The translations under genes and the position numbers were made by a program. 64,000 nt of DNA from Dysgonomonas sp. HGC4 (GTDB lineage Bacteria; Bacteroidota; Bacteroidia; Bacteroidales; Dysgonomonadaceae), in NCBI RefSeq assembly GCF_001261715.1, contig NZ_CVRU01000079.1:62001-126000 (forward strand). The letters run 5' to 3'. The notes under the pieces were generated by a model. The model was not told the DNA's origin. It did no database searches and saw only the letters and a list, made by a program, of their open reading frames with translations. Shown one piece after another: positions 16,506-25,031 of this stretch; positions within the stretch are counted from its first letter, which is position 1, and the number at the start of each line of letters is the position of its first letter.

Positions 16506-17840
16506 ATGTTTGAAAATTTAAGTGATAGATTAGACCGATCGTTTAAACTACTAAAAGGTGAAGGCAAAATAACGGAGATCAACGTTGCAGAAACGCTGAA
16601 AGATGTTCGTAGAGCATTGCTTGACGCCGACGTTAACTTTAAAACTGCTAAACAATTTACCGAAACAGTTAAGGAAAAGGCTTTAGGACAAAATGTACTT
16701 ACAGCTGTTAAGCCTAGCCAGTTGATGGTAAAAATAGTACATGATGAGCTTGCCGAACTAATGGGAGGTACATCTGTAGATATTAGTCTGGATGGCAATC
16801 CGGCTATTATTCTTATGGCAGGACTACAAGGTTCGGGAAAAACAACTTTCTCGGGAAAGCTTGCCAACCTTCTTAAAACTAAAAAAGGAAAAAAACCTCT
16901 ACTTGTTGCAGATGACATATACCGTCCTGCGGCTATAGAACAGTTGAGAATATTAGGAACTCAAATAGATGTTCCTGTGTATTCGGAAGACGGAAATAAC
17001 AATCCTGTTGAAATTGCCCTAAACGCAATTAAACAAGCAAAAGCAAACGGTAATGATGTTGTAATTATAGATACAGCAGGTCGTTTAGCAATTGATGAAG
17101 CGATGATGAACGAAATCGCAGCAATCAAAACAGCCGTTAAACCTAGCGAAATATTGTTCGTTGTAGACTCTATGACAGGACAGGATGCAGTAAACACCGC
17201 TAAAGAATTCAACGACAGATTGAACTTTGACGGAGTTATCCTTACCAAATTAGATGGTGATACACGTGGTGGAGCTGCTCTATCGATTCGCTCGATAGTA
17301 AACAAGCCTATCAAGTATGTGGGTATGGGCGAAAAGATGGATGCACTAGACATTTTCCATCCCGAACGTATGGCTGACCGTATATTAGGAATGGGTGATA
17401 TCGTTTCGTTAGTAGAACGTGCCCAAGAGCAATATGACGAAGAAGAAGCTCGCCGTCTTCAAAAGAAGATTGCAAAAAATCAATTTGACTTTAATGACTT
17501 CCTTTCTCAAATACACCAAATCAAGAAAATGGGTAACCTTAAAGATTTGGCTGCCATGATTCCCGGTGTAGGAAAAGCGATGAAAGATATAGATATCGAT
17601 GATAATGCTTTCAAAAGTATTGAAGCGATTATCTACTCTATGAGTCCAAAAGAAAGAGTTAGTCCAGAGATTCTCAACGGAAGTCGCCGTCAGCGTATAG
17701 CTAAAGGTAGCGGAACATCTATTCAGGAGGTAAACAAACTAATCAAACAGTTTGATGAAACCCGAAAGATGATGAAAATGATGACTCAGATGAAAGGCGC
17801 AGGCAAATTGATGTCGAAGATGCCTGGAATGAAAAGATAA
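16506..17840 (+). CDS. ffh: Signal recognition particle protein Ffh
   Basis: The SRP54 GTPase that binds signal sequences and 4.5S RNA and delivers ribosomes to FtsY. It has an N-terminal helical domain (MFENLSDRLDRSFKLLKG), G1 loop MAGLQGSGKTTFSGKLA, DTAGR, the TKLDGDTRGGAALS region, and a Met-rich M domain ending MKMMTQMKGAGKLMSKMPG. The length of 444 residues is normal. It is monocistronic, bracketed by its own promoter and a strong terminator at 17851. No 4.5S RNA gene is seen in the window. Confidence 0.98.
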   Translation: MFENLSDRLDRSFKLLKGEGKITEINVAETLKDVRRALLDADVNFKTAKQFTETVKEKALGQNVLTAVKPSQLMVKIVHDELAELMGGTSVDISLDGNPAIILMAGLQGSGKTTFSGKLANLLKTKKGKKPLLVADDIYRPAAIEQLRILGTQIDVPVYSEDGNNNPVEIALNAIKQAKANGNDVVIIDTAGRLAIDEAMMNEIAAIKTAVKPSEILFVVDSMTGQDAVNTAKEFNDRLNFDGVILTKLDGDTRGGAALSIRSIVNKPIKYVGMGEKMDALDIFHPERMADRILGMGDIVSLVERAQEQYDEEEARRLQKKIAKNQFDFNDFLSQIHQIKKMGNLKDLAAMIPGVGKAMKDIDIDDNAFKSIEAIIYSMSPKERVSPEILNGSRRQRIAKGSGTSIQEVNKLIKQFDETRKMMKMMTQMKGAGKLMSKMPGMKR

Positions 17841-17850
17841 GATAAATTGA

Positions 17851-17876
17851 AAGAGGGGTCGTTGTGCCCCTCTTTT
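17851..17876 (+). terminator. Intrinsic terminator of ffh
   Basis: AAGAGGGG (17851-17858) and CCCCTCTT (17867-17874) form a perfect 8-bp stem with an 8-nt loop, followed by TTTATT. It lies 10 nt after the ffh stop. Confidence 0.9.
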
Positions 17877-17882
17877 TATTAT

Positions 17883-17901
17883 AAGTAGTTTCAACTATTT
17901 A
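17883..17901. repeat. Copy 2 of a 19-bp intergenic repeat with inner palindrome
   Basis: Identical over 19 bp to 11987-12005, with the palindrome TAGTT-TC-AACTA at 17886-17897. It sits just after the ffh terminator, about 130 nt upstream of folD. Confidence 0.5.
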
Positions 17902-18029
17902 TCGCCTTGTATAAGATTACACATCTTGTGTACTTATTTACTTGCACAACTTGTTAACTACTTCACGAGATTTACCAACGCAAGAAAAAAGGTCTGTGAC
18001 CTTACTAAAAAATTAAACACAGAATATCT

Positions 18030-18911
18030 ATGCAACTTATCGACGGAAAGGCTATAGCCGCTCAAATAAAAAAAGAAATTGCCGAAGAGGTAACTATTAT
18101 AAAAGCAAACGGAGGAAAAACACCACACCTCGTTGCTGTTCTTGTAGGACACGATGGAGGTAGCGAAACCTACGTTTCGAACAAAGTACGTACATGCGAA
18201 GAAGTAGGCTTCAAATCAACCCTTATCAGATATGAAAGCGACGTTACCGAAGAAGAAATTCTTGCGTGTGTAGAAAAATTGAATAAGGATGCAGATGTAG
18301 ATGGTTTTATTGTACAGCTGCCCTTACCAAAACATATTTCTGAAGAAAAAGTAATAGAAGCAATCGACTACCGCAAAGATGTTGACGGATTTCATCCAAT
18401 CAATGTAGGTCGTATGTCAATAGGTCTTCCCTGTTTTGTCTCTGCAACACCAGCCGGTATAGTTGAGCTACTTAAACGTTATAATATACCTACACAAGGC
18501 AAGAATTGTGTTGTACTGGGCAGAAGTAACATCGTAGGTAAACCGATAGCAGGTCTTATGATGCAAAAAGGTTATCCGGGAGACGCAACAGTAACAGTAT
18601 GCCATAGCCGCACTCCTAATATCAAAGAGATATGTCTAGAAGCCGATATCATTATAGCAGCAATGGGCGTTCCTGAATTTCTGAAAGGAGATATGGTAAA
18701 AGAAGGCGTAACCGTAATTGATGTTGGAACTACAAGAGTGCCATCCACAGAAACAAAATCGGGCTTTAAATTAAAAGGAGATGTTGCTTTTGATGAAGTG
18801 GTAGCCAAAGCTGGATTCATTACTCCAGTTCCCGGAGGTGTAGGTCCCATGACTATTATTTCTTTGATGAGAAATACACTCCTTGCCGGAAAAAAGGAAA
18901 TCTACAAATAG
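18030..18911 (+). CDS. folD: Methylene-THF dehydrogenase / methenyl-THF cyclohydrolase
   Basis: Bifunctional FolD of one-carbon metabolism, interconverting 5,10-methylene-, methenyl- and 10-formyl-tetrahydrofolate. Catalytic-site marks are [16 protein letters not shown] (active-site Lys), [21 protein letters not shown], the NAD(P) motif [19 protein letters not shown] and the terminal [19 protein letters not shown]. The 293-residue length is standard. It is followed by a strong hairpin at 18956-18985 and stands alone on this strand. Confidence 0.98.
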   Translation: MQLIDGKAIAAQIKKEIAEEVTIIKANGGKTPHLVAVLVGHDGGSETYVSNKVRTCEEVGFKSTLIRYESDVTEEEILACVEKLNKDADVDGFIVQLPLPKHISEEKVIEAIDYRKDVDGFHPINVGRMSIGLPCFVSATPAGIVELLKRYNIPTQGKNCVVLGRSNIVGKPIAGLMMQKGYPGDATVTVCHSRTPNIKEICLEADIIIAAMGVPEFLKGDMVKEGVTVIDVGTTRVPSTETKSGFKLKGDVAFDEVVAKAGFITPVPGGVGPMTIISLMRNTLLAGKKEIYK

Positions 18912-18955
18912 ATAACTACTCTCTCTTTTAATTTTGAGGGATTTAAAAATAAAAT

Positions 18956-18985
18956 ATCAGGAGTAACATTAATATTACTCCTGAT
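18956..18985. terminator. Bidirectional hairpin between folD and the YdhR-like gene
   Basis: ATCAGGAGTAA (18956-18966) and TTACTCCTGAT (18975-18985) form an 11-bp stem with an 8-nt loop between convergent genes. Flanking T-runs are weak on both sides, so the element may act mainly as a 3'-end structure. Confidence 0.65.
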
Positions 18986-19014
18986 AATTCAAAACGAATG
19001 AATCTTGTCAGGAA

Positions 19015-19314
19015 TTAAATCCCGTGATTTATTATAGAAAGAGTCTCGTTTACATTGAAAAACTTGCTAGTAATATTTTTTGCCCCCATTGCTTCAACAC
19101 GTTTTACATGCATTTGAGCATATTTTTCAGCAGAAGCCATATCTTTAAATAGATATATACCTCCACTTTCTTCTGTTCGAGTATTTTCTATCCATATTTT
19201 AGAAATAAAGCCTTCTTCGTTATTAATGCTTTCTGCTAATTGTTTAGCTCCATTTGTTAGTGCATCTCCCATCATCTCGGCTGGAAAATCAAAATTAATT
19301 TGTATTAGTACCAT
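19015..19314 (-). CDS. YdhR-like putative monooxygenase
   Basis: A 99-residue ferredoxin-like fold protein closely resembling E. coli YdhR. Shared stretches are LAESINNEEGFISKIWIENT, ESGGIYLFKD, AEKYAQMHVKR and KFFNVNETLSIIN. The family dimerises and is grouped with antibiotic-biosynthesis-type monooxygenases, but no substrate is established. The gene is isolated on the minus strand, convergent with folD. A disrupted short frame lies just upstream (19332-19589). Confidence 0.88.
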   Translation of the reverse strand: MVLIQINFDFPAEMMGDALTNGAKQLAESINNEEGFISKIWIENTRTEESGGIYLFKDMASAEKYAQMHVKRVEAMGAKNITSKFFNVNETLSIINHGI

Positions 19315-19331
19315 AATCGGATATATTAATG

Positions 19332-19589
19332 TTATTTAGATTTATAAAACGAATCGAACCATTTTTTGAAACGCCACAAATTACCTTATCGAGAAACAAT
19401 GGCTTCTAATGCATTCTCATTTTGCAAACGTAGTAATTCTTTTTCAGCTTGCTGCATACTTATTTCTTCCAATATAGAAAGCTCTTTAATAATTATAGTT
19501 ATACTTGTATCAATCATATCAAAAGAGACTATACATAGAAAGTATATTATATAAAAAAGGAGAAATCTATGACTTCGATCTTCAAGCAA
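19332..19589 (-). pseudogene. Possible gene remnant with an in-frame stop
   Basis: A minus-strand frame reads from about 19589 (TTG) or the ATG near 19518 through a helical Glu/Leu/Gln-rich segment (MQQAEKELLRLQNENALEAI) to a TAA at 19386-19388. It then continues in the same frame with aromatic, protein-like sequence (GNLWRFKKWFDSFYKSK) to a second TAA at 19332-19334. This suggests a small membrane-associated protein gene broken by a nonsense change, or just chance. I recognise no family. The rest of the 19315-20235 gap holds the small RNA and the prfC leader; 19590-19820 shows nothing I can identify. Confidence 0.3.
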
Positions 19590-19820
19590 GACGATCGGAT
19601 ATTTTGCAAAGTATATTTTGAGGTTTAATTTCGATTTTAGGATTGAGTATAGTTATTGATAAATAGAAAGTCTTCGAATAAAAGGAAAAAGCACAAAAAA
19701 CTCATCCCAAAACAATAAAAGATATTGTCATTATAACAGTCTGAACAGGTACAAATTCAAACTTGCATTAGTCTTCATTTTTCAGCCTATTTTACATGTT
19801 ATAAAACATGAAGTGGGTAC

Positions 19821-19892
19821 AAAAAAGAAGAGGTTGTCATCCCGACAACCTACTCCTCAATTATTAACCTTAAATCTAATACTATGAAAAAC
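19821..19892 (-). ncRNA. Probable free-standing small RNA of about 72 nt
   Basis: On the minus strand a consensus promoter (TTTG 19925-19928, 18-nt spacer, TATATTTG 19899-19906) is followed about 70 nt later by an intrinsic terminator. The terminator stem is AGGTTGTC/GACAACCT with loop GGGAT (19831-19851 region), extended by GAGGAG/CTTCTT pairing with one bulged T, and then a T-run near 19821-19826. The 5' part contains GTATTAGATTTAAGGTTAA. No convincing open reading frame lies between promoter and terminator. From memory, similar leader-like sequences recur in Bacteroidales, but I cannot assign an RNA family by eye. Confidence 0.72.
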
Positions 19893-19898
19893 ACGGTG

Positions 19899-19928
19899 CA
19901 AATATAGATATGAATTATGAATTTCAAA
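19899..19928 (-). promoter_or_regulatory. Consensus promoter of the small RNA
   Basis: Minus strand TTTG (19925-19928), 18-nt spacer, TATATTTG (19899-19906). This matches TTTG-N19-TAnnTTTG within one base of spacing. The predicted transcription start is near 19892. Confidence 0.75.
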
Positions 19929-20095
19929 ACTAAATAGAGTAAATTCTGCTTAAAAACACAATTATTTAACTTTGATTAGCAAGAATGCGTTAATTAACAC
20001 ATCTTGTTTTAAAAAAGTATATAATTAATTAACAGAAAAAAATCACTATCGAAAAAGGAGTTATTTAATTGCTTTCTCTCTATTAGTTTATATAT

Positions 20096-20103
20096 TATCT
20101 TTG
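20096..20103 (+). promoter_or_regulatory. Probable -7 box for prfC with a structured leader
   Basis: TATCTTTG matches TAnnTTTG; no well-spaced TTG element was found upstream. The resulting leader of about 125 nt contains AAATGCTTT (20135-20143) and its exact complement AAAGCATTT (20199-20207), which could form a long-range 9-bp helix just upstream of the start codon. Confidence 0.55.
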
Positions 20104-20235
20104 CACATTCAAATTGAGGCGATAAACCTTCATCAAATGCTTTTATCATTGTTATTAGTAAGACTATTGAGTTTCAATCGGATGGCAATATACTAGAGAA
20201 AGCATTTTTGACGACGAAAAAGTAGATATCATTAT

Positions 20236-21816
20236 ATGAGCGAATTAGAAAAAGAGATACAAAGACGACGTACGTTTGCAATTATTAGTCACCCCGATGC
20301 CGGTAAAACAACACTGACCGAAAAACTCCTTTTGTTTGGAGGTGCAATACACGTTGCCGGAGCTGTAAAATCCAATAAGATTAAAAAAACAGCAACCTCC
20401 GACTGGATGGAAATCGAAAAACAACGTGGGATTTCGGTGGCAACATCAGTTATGGGTTTTGAATACGACGGATATAAAATAAATATTCTCGACACACCCG
20501 GTCACCAGGATTTCGCTGAAGACACCTACCGCACGCTTACCGCAGTAGATAGTGTTATTATAGCTGTGGACGTAGCCAAAGGGGTAGAAGCACAAACACG
20601 AAAGCTTATGGAAGTTTGTAGAATGCGTAACACTCCGGTGATGATCTTTATCAATAAGATGGATAGAGATGGGAAAGACCCATTTGATCTTCTTGATGAA
20701 TTGGAAGAAGAACTTAAAATAAAAGTACGCCCTCTAAGCTGGCCCATAGATAGTGGTCAACAATTTAAGGGTGTTTATAATATTTTCCAAAAGAAGCTCG
20801 ATCTATATACTCCAAGTAAGCAAACAGTTACAGAGTCTATCGCCTTTAGCGACATCAACAATCCTGCATTGGAGGGTCACATTGGTAACTCTCTGGCTGA
20901 AAAACTTCGCGAAGACATAGAGCTAATAGAAGGTGTATATCCTGATTTGGATATGGATCGTTATTTGAAAGGGCAAGTTGCTCCCGTATTCTTCGGTTCA
21001 GCATTAAATAACTTTGGAGTAAAAGAGTTGCTAGATTGTTTCGTAAAAATAGCACCCTCACCCCGTCCTATTGAAGCTGTTGAAAGAGAAGTAAATCCGA
21101 ACGAAGAAGCCTTCACCGGATTTATATTCAAGATACATGCTAATATGGATCCCAATCACAGATCGTGTATAGCTTTCGTTAAAATTTGCTCGGGGAAATT
21201 TGAACGTAATGTCAATTACAAGCACATGCGTTTCAACCGCTTGATGCGTTTCTCTTCTCCTACAGCTTTTATGGCTCAGAAGAAAGAAACTGTTGACGAA
21301 GCTTATGCAGGTGATATAGTTGGTTTACCTGATACTGGGAACTTCAAGATTGGAGATACTCTTACATCTGGGGAAAATCTACACTTTAAAGGCTTACCAA
21401 GCTTCTCGCCTGAGATGTTCAAATACATAGAGAATGCTGATCCAATGAAGACTAAACAGCTTCAAAAAGGTATCGATCAATTGATGGACGAAGGTGTAGC
21501 TCAGCTATTTACAAATCAGTTTAATGGACGTAAGATCATAGGTACTGTAGGACAGCTTCAATTTGAGGTTATCCAATACAGATTACTTCATGAGTATGGA
21601 GCACAATGTAAATGGGAAGCAATCAACTTACACAAGGCATGTTGGATTGAAAGTGATGATGCTGAAGAAATTGAAAACTTCAAGAAAAGAAAAGCTCAAT
21701 ATATGGCAAAGGATAAAGAAGGTAGAGATGTATTTCTTGCCGACTCTAACTATGTGCTGATGATGGCTCAACAAGATTTCAAAAACATTCGTTTCCATTT
21801 CACGTCTGAATTCTGA
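20236..21816 (+). CDS. prfC: Peptide chain release factor 3
   Basis: Translational GTPase RF3, which recycles RF1/RF2 after termination. G1 loop [16 protein letters not shown] (about residues 16-31), switch [26 protein letters not shown], and the C-terminal [20 protein letters not shown] region are diagnostic of RF3 rather than EF-G. The 526-residue length is standard. It is monocistronic: a promoter and leader precede it and a terminator at 21866 follows. Confidence 0.98.
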   Translation: MSELEKEIQRRRTFAIISHPDAGKTTLTEKLLLFGGAIHVAGAVKSNKIKKTATSDWMEIEKQRGISVATSVMGFEYDGYKINILDTPGHQDFAEDTYRTLTAVDSVIIAVDVAKGVEAQTRKLMEVCRMRNTPVMIFINKMDRDGKDPFDLLDELEEELKIKVRPLSWPIDSGQQFKGVYNIFQKKLDLYTPSKQTVTESIAFSDINNPALEGHIGNSLAEKLREDIELIEGVYPDLDMDRYLKGQVAPVFFGSALNNFGVKELLDCFVKIAPSPRPIEAVEREVNPNEEAFTGFIFKIHANMDPNHRSCIAFVKICSGKFERNVNYKHMRFNRLMRFSSPTAFMAQKKETVDEAYAGDIVGLPDTGNFKIGDTLTSGENLHFKGLPSFSPEMFKYIENADPMKTKQLQKGIDQLMDEGVAQLFTNQFNGRKIIGTVGQLQFEVIQYRLLHEYGAQCKWEAINLHKACWIESDDAEEIENFKKRKAQYMAKDKEGRDVFLADSNYVLMMAQQDFKNIRFHFTSEF

Positions 21817-21865
21817 TAATAAATTTCAGACCTGCAATGATTCTGAATTAAGAATATATAGAATT

Positions 21866-21897
21866 AGAGGAGTTCAGCAGAATTCCTCTTTCTTTTT
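21866..21897 (+). terminator. Intrinsic terminator of prfC
   Basis: AGAGGAGTT and AATTCCTCT (within 21866-21889) form a 9-bp stem with one G-T pair and a 6-nt loop, followed by TTCTTTTTTT. It lies about 50 nt past the prfC stop. Confidence 0.85.
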
Positions 21898-22042
21898 TTA
21901 GTAGAGGCGAGAACAATTTTAGAAAAGATAAGATTAAAAAACACCATATACCCTCATCCAGTAATCTTTTTCAAGAGTTAGTTGTTGTAAGTATATTGTA
22001 ACAAGAGATCATAAGCATAGATAAATATCTACCTATATTGTA

Positions 22043-22050
22043 TATATTTG
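22043..22050 (+). promoter_or_regulatory. -7 box that fixes the start of the DsbA/FrnE-like gene
   Basis: TATATTTG matches TAnnTTTG and lies downstream of the upstream in-frame ATG at 22038. If this box is used, translation cannot begin there, and the ATG at 22071 becomes the start with a leader of about 14 nt. No clear -33 element is present. Confidence 0.5.
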
Positions 22051-22070
22051 ATCTCTATAAATTATTTTAT

Positions 22071-22736
22071 ATGTCATTTACTCTAGCAAGCAATTTAAAG
22101 ATAGAAATATGGAGCGACATTGCATGTCCGTTCTGTTATATAGCTAAGCGTCATTTTGAAGAAGCTTTGGCACAATTTCCACACAAGGATAAGGTTGTAG
22201 TAGAATGGAAATCGTTTCAACTGAATCCAAATGTACCCGAAGATACGCATGGCAAGTCGTTGATAGATTCTTTTGTAAGAGAAAAAGGAATGTCTGCGCA
22301 ACAAGCCGAAGGTCTATTTACAAATGTTGTAAATATGGCAAAACAAAGTGGACTTGATTTTCACATGGATAAAGTGGTGGTTGCAAATACCATCAATGCT
22401 CATCGTCTGAGCCATCTTGCAAAAACAAAAGGAAATCAAACTCAAAACGATATAGAAGAATTACTCTTCAAAGCATATTTCACCGAAGGAAAGAATGTAA
22501 ATGATAAAAACATTCTAACCGAAATAGGTTTAAGCGTAGGATTAGGAAAAGATGAACTCGAGAATCTTTTCAATAGCCACGACTTTGCCGACAAGGTTAG
22601 CTATGATATTCAAGAGGCTGGTGTATTCGGGATAACAAGTGTTCCTTACTTTGTTCTCAATCGTAAATATGCAATTTCGGGAGCACAACCCAGTTCAGCA
22701 TTTCTCGATATCCTAAACCAAGCCTATAACAATTAA
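22071..22736 (+). CDS. DsbA family oxidoreductase, FrnE-like
   Basis: A cytoplasmic thioredoxin-fold protein of the DsbA/FrnE group with no signal peptide. The redox motif CPFC lies at residues 19-22 (IEIWSDIACPFCYIAK); the helical insertion contains FVREKGMSAQQ and NTINAHRLSHLAK, and the cis-Pro loop is GITSVPYFVLNRKYAISGAQP. Relatives are called 2-hydroxychromene-2-carboxylate isomerase-like or polyketide FrnE-like, but the CxxC argues for a disulfide role. The chosen start gives 221 residues. The Crp-like regulator gene follows after 20 nt, probably in one transcript. Confidence 0.9.
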   Translation: MSFTLASNLKIEIWSDIACPFCYIAKRHFEEALAQFPHKDKVVVEWKSFQLNPNVPEDTHGKSLIDSFVREKGMSAQQAEGLFTNVVNMAKQSGLDFHMDKVVVANTINAHRLSHLAKTKGNQTQNDIEELLFKAYFTEGKNVNDKNILTEIGLSVGLGKDELENLFNSHDFADKVSYDIQEAGVFGITSVPYFVLNRKYAISGAQPSSAFLDILNQAYNN

Positions 22737-22756
22737 GTATCGAGTAACGAAAATCT

Positions 22757-23338
22757 ATGCAAGACAAAATAAAGATAGCCGAAAAAATATCCTTAAAGTA
22801 TAAGCATCCACTTTCTCCACAGGATTTGGAAAGCTTTGCTTCGATACTCGAACGTAAAGAGTTATCGAAAGGAGAGCTATTTTTAAATAACAGCCAAGTA
22901 AGCAAGTACATTCAATATGTAGATAAAGGACTGGTTAGGCAATTCTATTACAAGAATGGTCGTGATGTAACCGAGCATTTTACTTGTGAAAACAACGTTG
23001 CCGTATGTATAGAAAGCTTCTTTCGTCAAGAACCAACACGTTTGCTTATAGAAGCTTTAGAAACTACCATTTTATACTGTATTCCTTATAGCGAAATAGA
23101 AATACTGGCTTACCATAAACCCGAGATAAGCATTTTATACCGTCGCTTTTTAGAAGCAACTCTTATCTTATCCCAACAGAAAGCCGACTCATGGCGTTTT
23201 GAAACCGTTCGCGAACGCTACGAACGGTTTATAAAAGAATATCCGCAAGCAGCTAAACGAGCACCCATAGCTCATATAGCATCTTACTTATTGATGACGC
23301 CCGAGTCATTAAGTCGCGTACGATCAGGACAATGGTAA
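22757..23338 (+). CDS. Crp/Fnr-type transcription regulator
   Basis: A 193-residue regulator: an N-terminal cyclic-nucleotide-binding-like beta-roll (about residues 20-130, with KGELFLNNSQVSKYIQYVDKGLVRQFYYKNGRDVTEHF) and a C-terminal winged helix-turn-helix (APIAHIASYLLMTPESLSRVRSG). The residues expected for cAMP binding are not evident, as in many Bacteroidetes members, so the ligand is unknown. Being 20 nt downstream of a thiol-oxidoreductase gene, it may respond to redox or oxidative stress; this is inference. The C-terminus stops soon after the recognition helix, slightly short but typical of the subgroup. Confidence 0.88.
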   Translation: MQDKIKIAEKISLKYKHPLSPQDLESFASILERKELSKGELFLNNSQVSKYIQYVDKGLVRQFYYKNGRDVTEHFTCENNVAVCIESFFRQEPTRLLIEALETTILYCIPYSEIEILAYHKPEISILYRRFLEATLILSQQKADSWRFETVRERYERFIKEYPQAAKRAPIAHIASYLLMTPESLSRVRSGQW

Positions 23339-23515
23339 CTTATTTTTCAGACTTTTAAGAGTCTCAGAATCATTACTTGATATATATCATTTTTTATTTC
23401 CAGACTATTCTTGATCTTTGACCGTTATTTTTTCGAGACTCGTTATTCTTAATAAGCTCTCTAAAAATAACAAACCTGAATACCGGAAATAAGTACCAAC
23501 TTTTATATTTCAACC

Positions 23516-24484
23516 ATGACTAAAACATACGCCATAGGTATTGATATGGGCAATAGCATCACTTCGATAGGTATTGTAGATACACAAGGTAATATCATCA
23601 ACAAGAGTTCTGTTAATTCTAGCCATCAGCACATCTCCGAATATATAGACTCAATATATAATCATCTCTCTATTTTAATTGAACAACAAGGAGGCATCGA
23701 CAACATAAAAGGTGTAGGCATAAGCTCGCCCGACGGTAATTACTTTACCGGATGTGTAGAGTTTGCACCCGAACACTCATGGAGTGGTAACACACCTATT
23801 GCTCAAATATTAGCAGACAAATTACAACTACCCGTTACTTTAACCAATGGTGCAAATGCTGCCGCAATGGGAGAAATGGAATATGGTATAGCACAGGGAA
23901 TGAAAGACTTCATCCTTATATCTCTTGACGATGAAGTATGCAGAGGCGCTGTTGCCAATGGTGAAATAATATACGGTCACAATATTTTCTCAGGAAAGTC
24001 GGGACATATAAACGTGCATAACGACAGAGGCAGAGTCTGTAAATGTGGTAGAAAAGACTGTTTAGAAGCATATTGCTCCGCAGATGGGATAATTACTACC
24101 GCTTTAGAACTTCTGACATCAAGCAAAGAAACCAGTACATTACGAAACATACCTCAAAACGAATTAACGTTTGAAAATATATACGAGGCATCTATACAAG
24201 GAGATTCTCTTGCTAAAGAAGCTTTTCGTTTTACGGGCGATATATTAGGACAGTTATTATCTGATCTTATTGCCTACTCAAGCCCAAAAGCATTTATACT
24301 TTCAGGAAAAGTGGCAAAGTCAAATGAACACTTCATACAAGCTATTGAGAAATCATTTAAAGATAATTTGTTGCAGATATACGCTGGTAAAACAAAAATA
24401 CTGACATCTGATATTGAAAATTCAGAAGCCATCATTCTTGGAACAAGCTTATTGGCTTGCAACTCCAAACTAGTCGACGCATAA
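23516..24484 (+). CDS. ROK family protein, catalytically degenerate glucokinase-like
   Basis: A 322-residue ROK (sugar kinase/repressor) protein without an N-terminal DNA-binding domain, so laid out like a glucokinase. The zinc site is intact: H164 and C175, C177, C182 in GRVCKCGRKDC. Key catalytic features have changed. The phosphate loop usually reads D-x-GGTN but here is DMGNSIT (10-16). The catalytic Asp of the NDAN motif is Gly (N111-G112-A113-N114). The TLGTGVG loop is SLDDEVCRG (136-144). The sugar-binding Glu of GELGH is Ser (GKSGH, 160-164). It is therefore unlikely to phosphorylate hexoses and may sense or bind a sugar. It stands alone with its own terminator. Confidence 0.88.
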   Translation: MTKTYAIGIDMGNSITSIGIVDTQGNIINKSSVNSSHQHISEYIDSIYNHLSILIEQQGGIDNIKGVGISSPDGNYFTGCVEFAPEHSWSGNTPIAQILADKLQLPVTLTNGANAAAMGEMEYGIAQGMKDFILISLDDEVCRGAVANGEIIYGHNIFSGKSGHINVHNDRGRVCKCGRKDCLEAYCSADGIITTALELLTSSKETSTLRNIPQNELTFENIYEASIQGDSLAKEAFRFTGDILGQLLSDLIAYSSPKAFILSGKVAKSNEHFIQAIEKSFKDNLLQIYAGKTKILTSDIENSEAIILGTSLLACNSKLVDA

Positions 24485-24511
24485 TTAGTATTCCATAATA
24501 TTCAACGCCGC

Positions 24512-24552
24512 AAAAGTCCTGTAAATGAAAATTTCGGGGCTTTTCCTTTTTA
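24512..24552 (+). terminator. Intrinsic terminator of the ROK gene
   Basis: AAAAGTCCTG (24512-24521) and CGGGGCTTTT (24535-24544) pair over 10 bp with two G-T pairs and a 13-nt loop, followed by CCTTTTTAT. Confidence 0.75.
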
Positions 24553-24622
24553 TAGAAACAGCTCTAACTATTTTCATTTACACATATACTATAACCTGAA
24601 AATTACAATAGAACTTATTCAA

Positions 24623-24832
24623 TCAGATACTATCCAGAAAATCTTTGTAAGCTTGTATTTGCCTTTCTGTTAACGGTGTTGCAGGATTATTTTCTGAGTT
24701 CTCTTTAAATAAAATACTATAGAAGTTCGGATCCTTATCAGCTTGCAACTCTACAAATTCTCTGAAAGTTATATCGTCTTCTATCTCAGTATATTTGTCT
24801 CTTAATATTTGTAATGCATTCCCTTTAATCAT
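24623..24832 (-). CDS. Small hypothetical protein, 69 residues
   Basis: A short acidic protein (MIKGNALQILRDKYTEIEDD...). It is Glu/Asp-rich with an aromatic middle (DPNFYSILFKEN) and a proline turn before a final helix (LTERQIQAYKDFLDSI). There is no signal peptide or recognised domain. Composition and codon use look protein-like and no larger frame competes. It is isolated, with about 200 nt of promoter-containing space on its 5' side. Function unknown. Confidence 0.6.
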   Translation of the reverse strand: MIKGNALQILRDKYTEIEDDITFREFVELQADKDPNFYSILFKENSENNPATPLTERQIQAYKDFLDSI

Positions 24833-25031
24833 AACAGTAAGTTTTAAGTTCGTATTTTTCTTTATCTATATAAGTAAGATACTATCTTAATGAAGGTTCG
24901 CTTTTTACATATTTTTCGACTAGTAAATTCTATTTACTCATTACTTATTAAACAATTCACTATTCTATATTGTTCTAATTTATAGTCCGATCAATAAGAA
25001 TGAGGCATTTATACCCTAAAACAATACGATT

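Noticed and set aside
16502-16918. 138-residue open frame on the minus strand inside ffh
   Set aside because: It mirrors the conserved GTPase domain of Ffh on the other strand and has low-complexity Ser/Leu composition, typical of an antisense shadow.
22038-22070. Upstream ATG extending the DsbA/FrnE-like protein by 11 residues
   Set aside because: The extension (MYIFDLYKLFY) is not family-like and contains the TATATTTG promoter box, so the ATG at 22071 is preferred.
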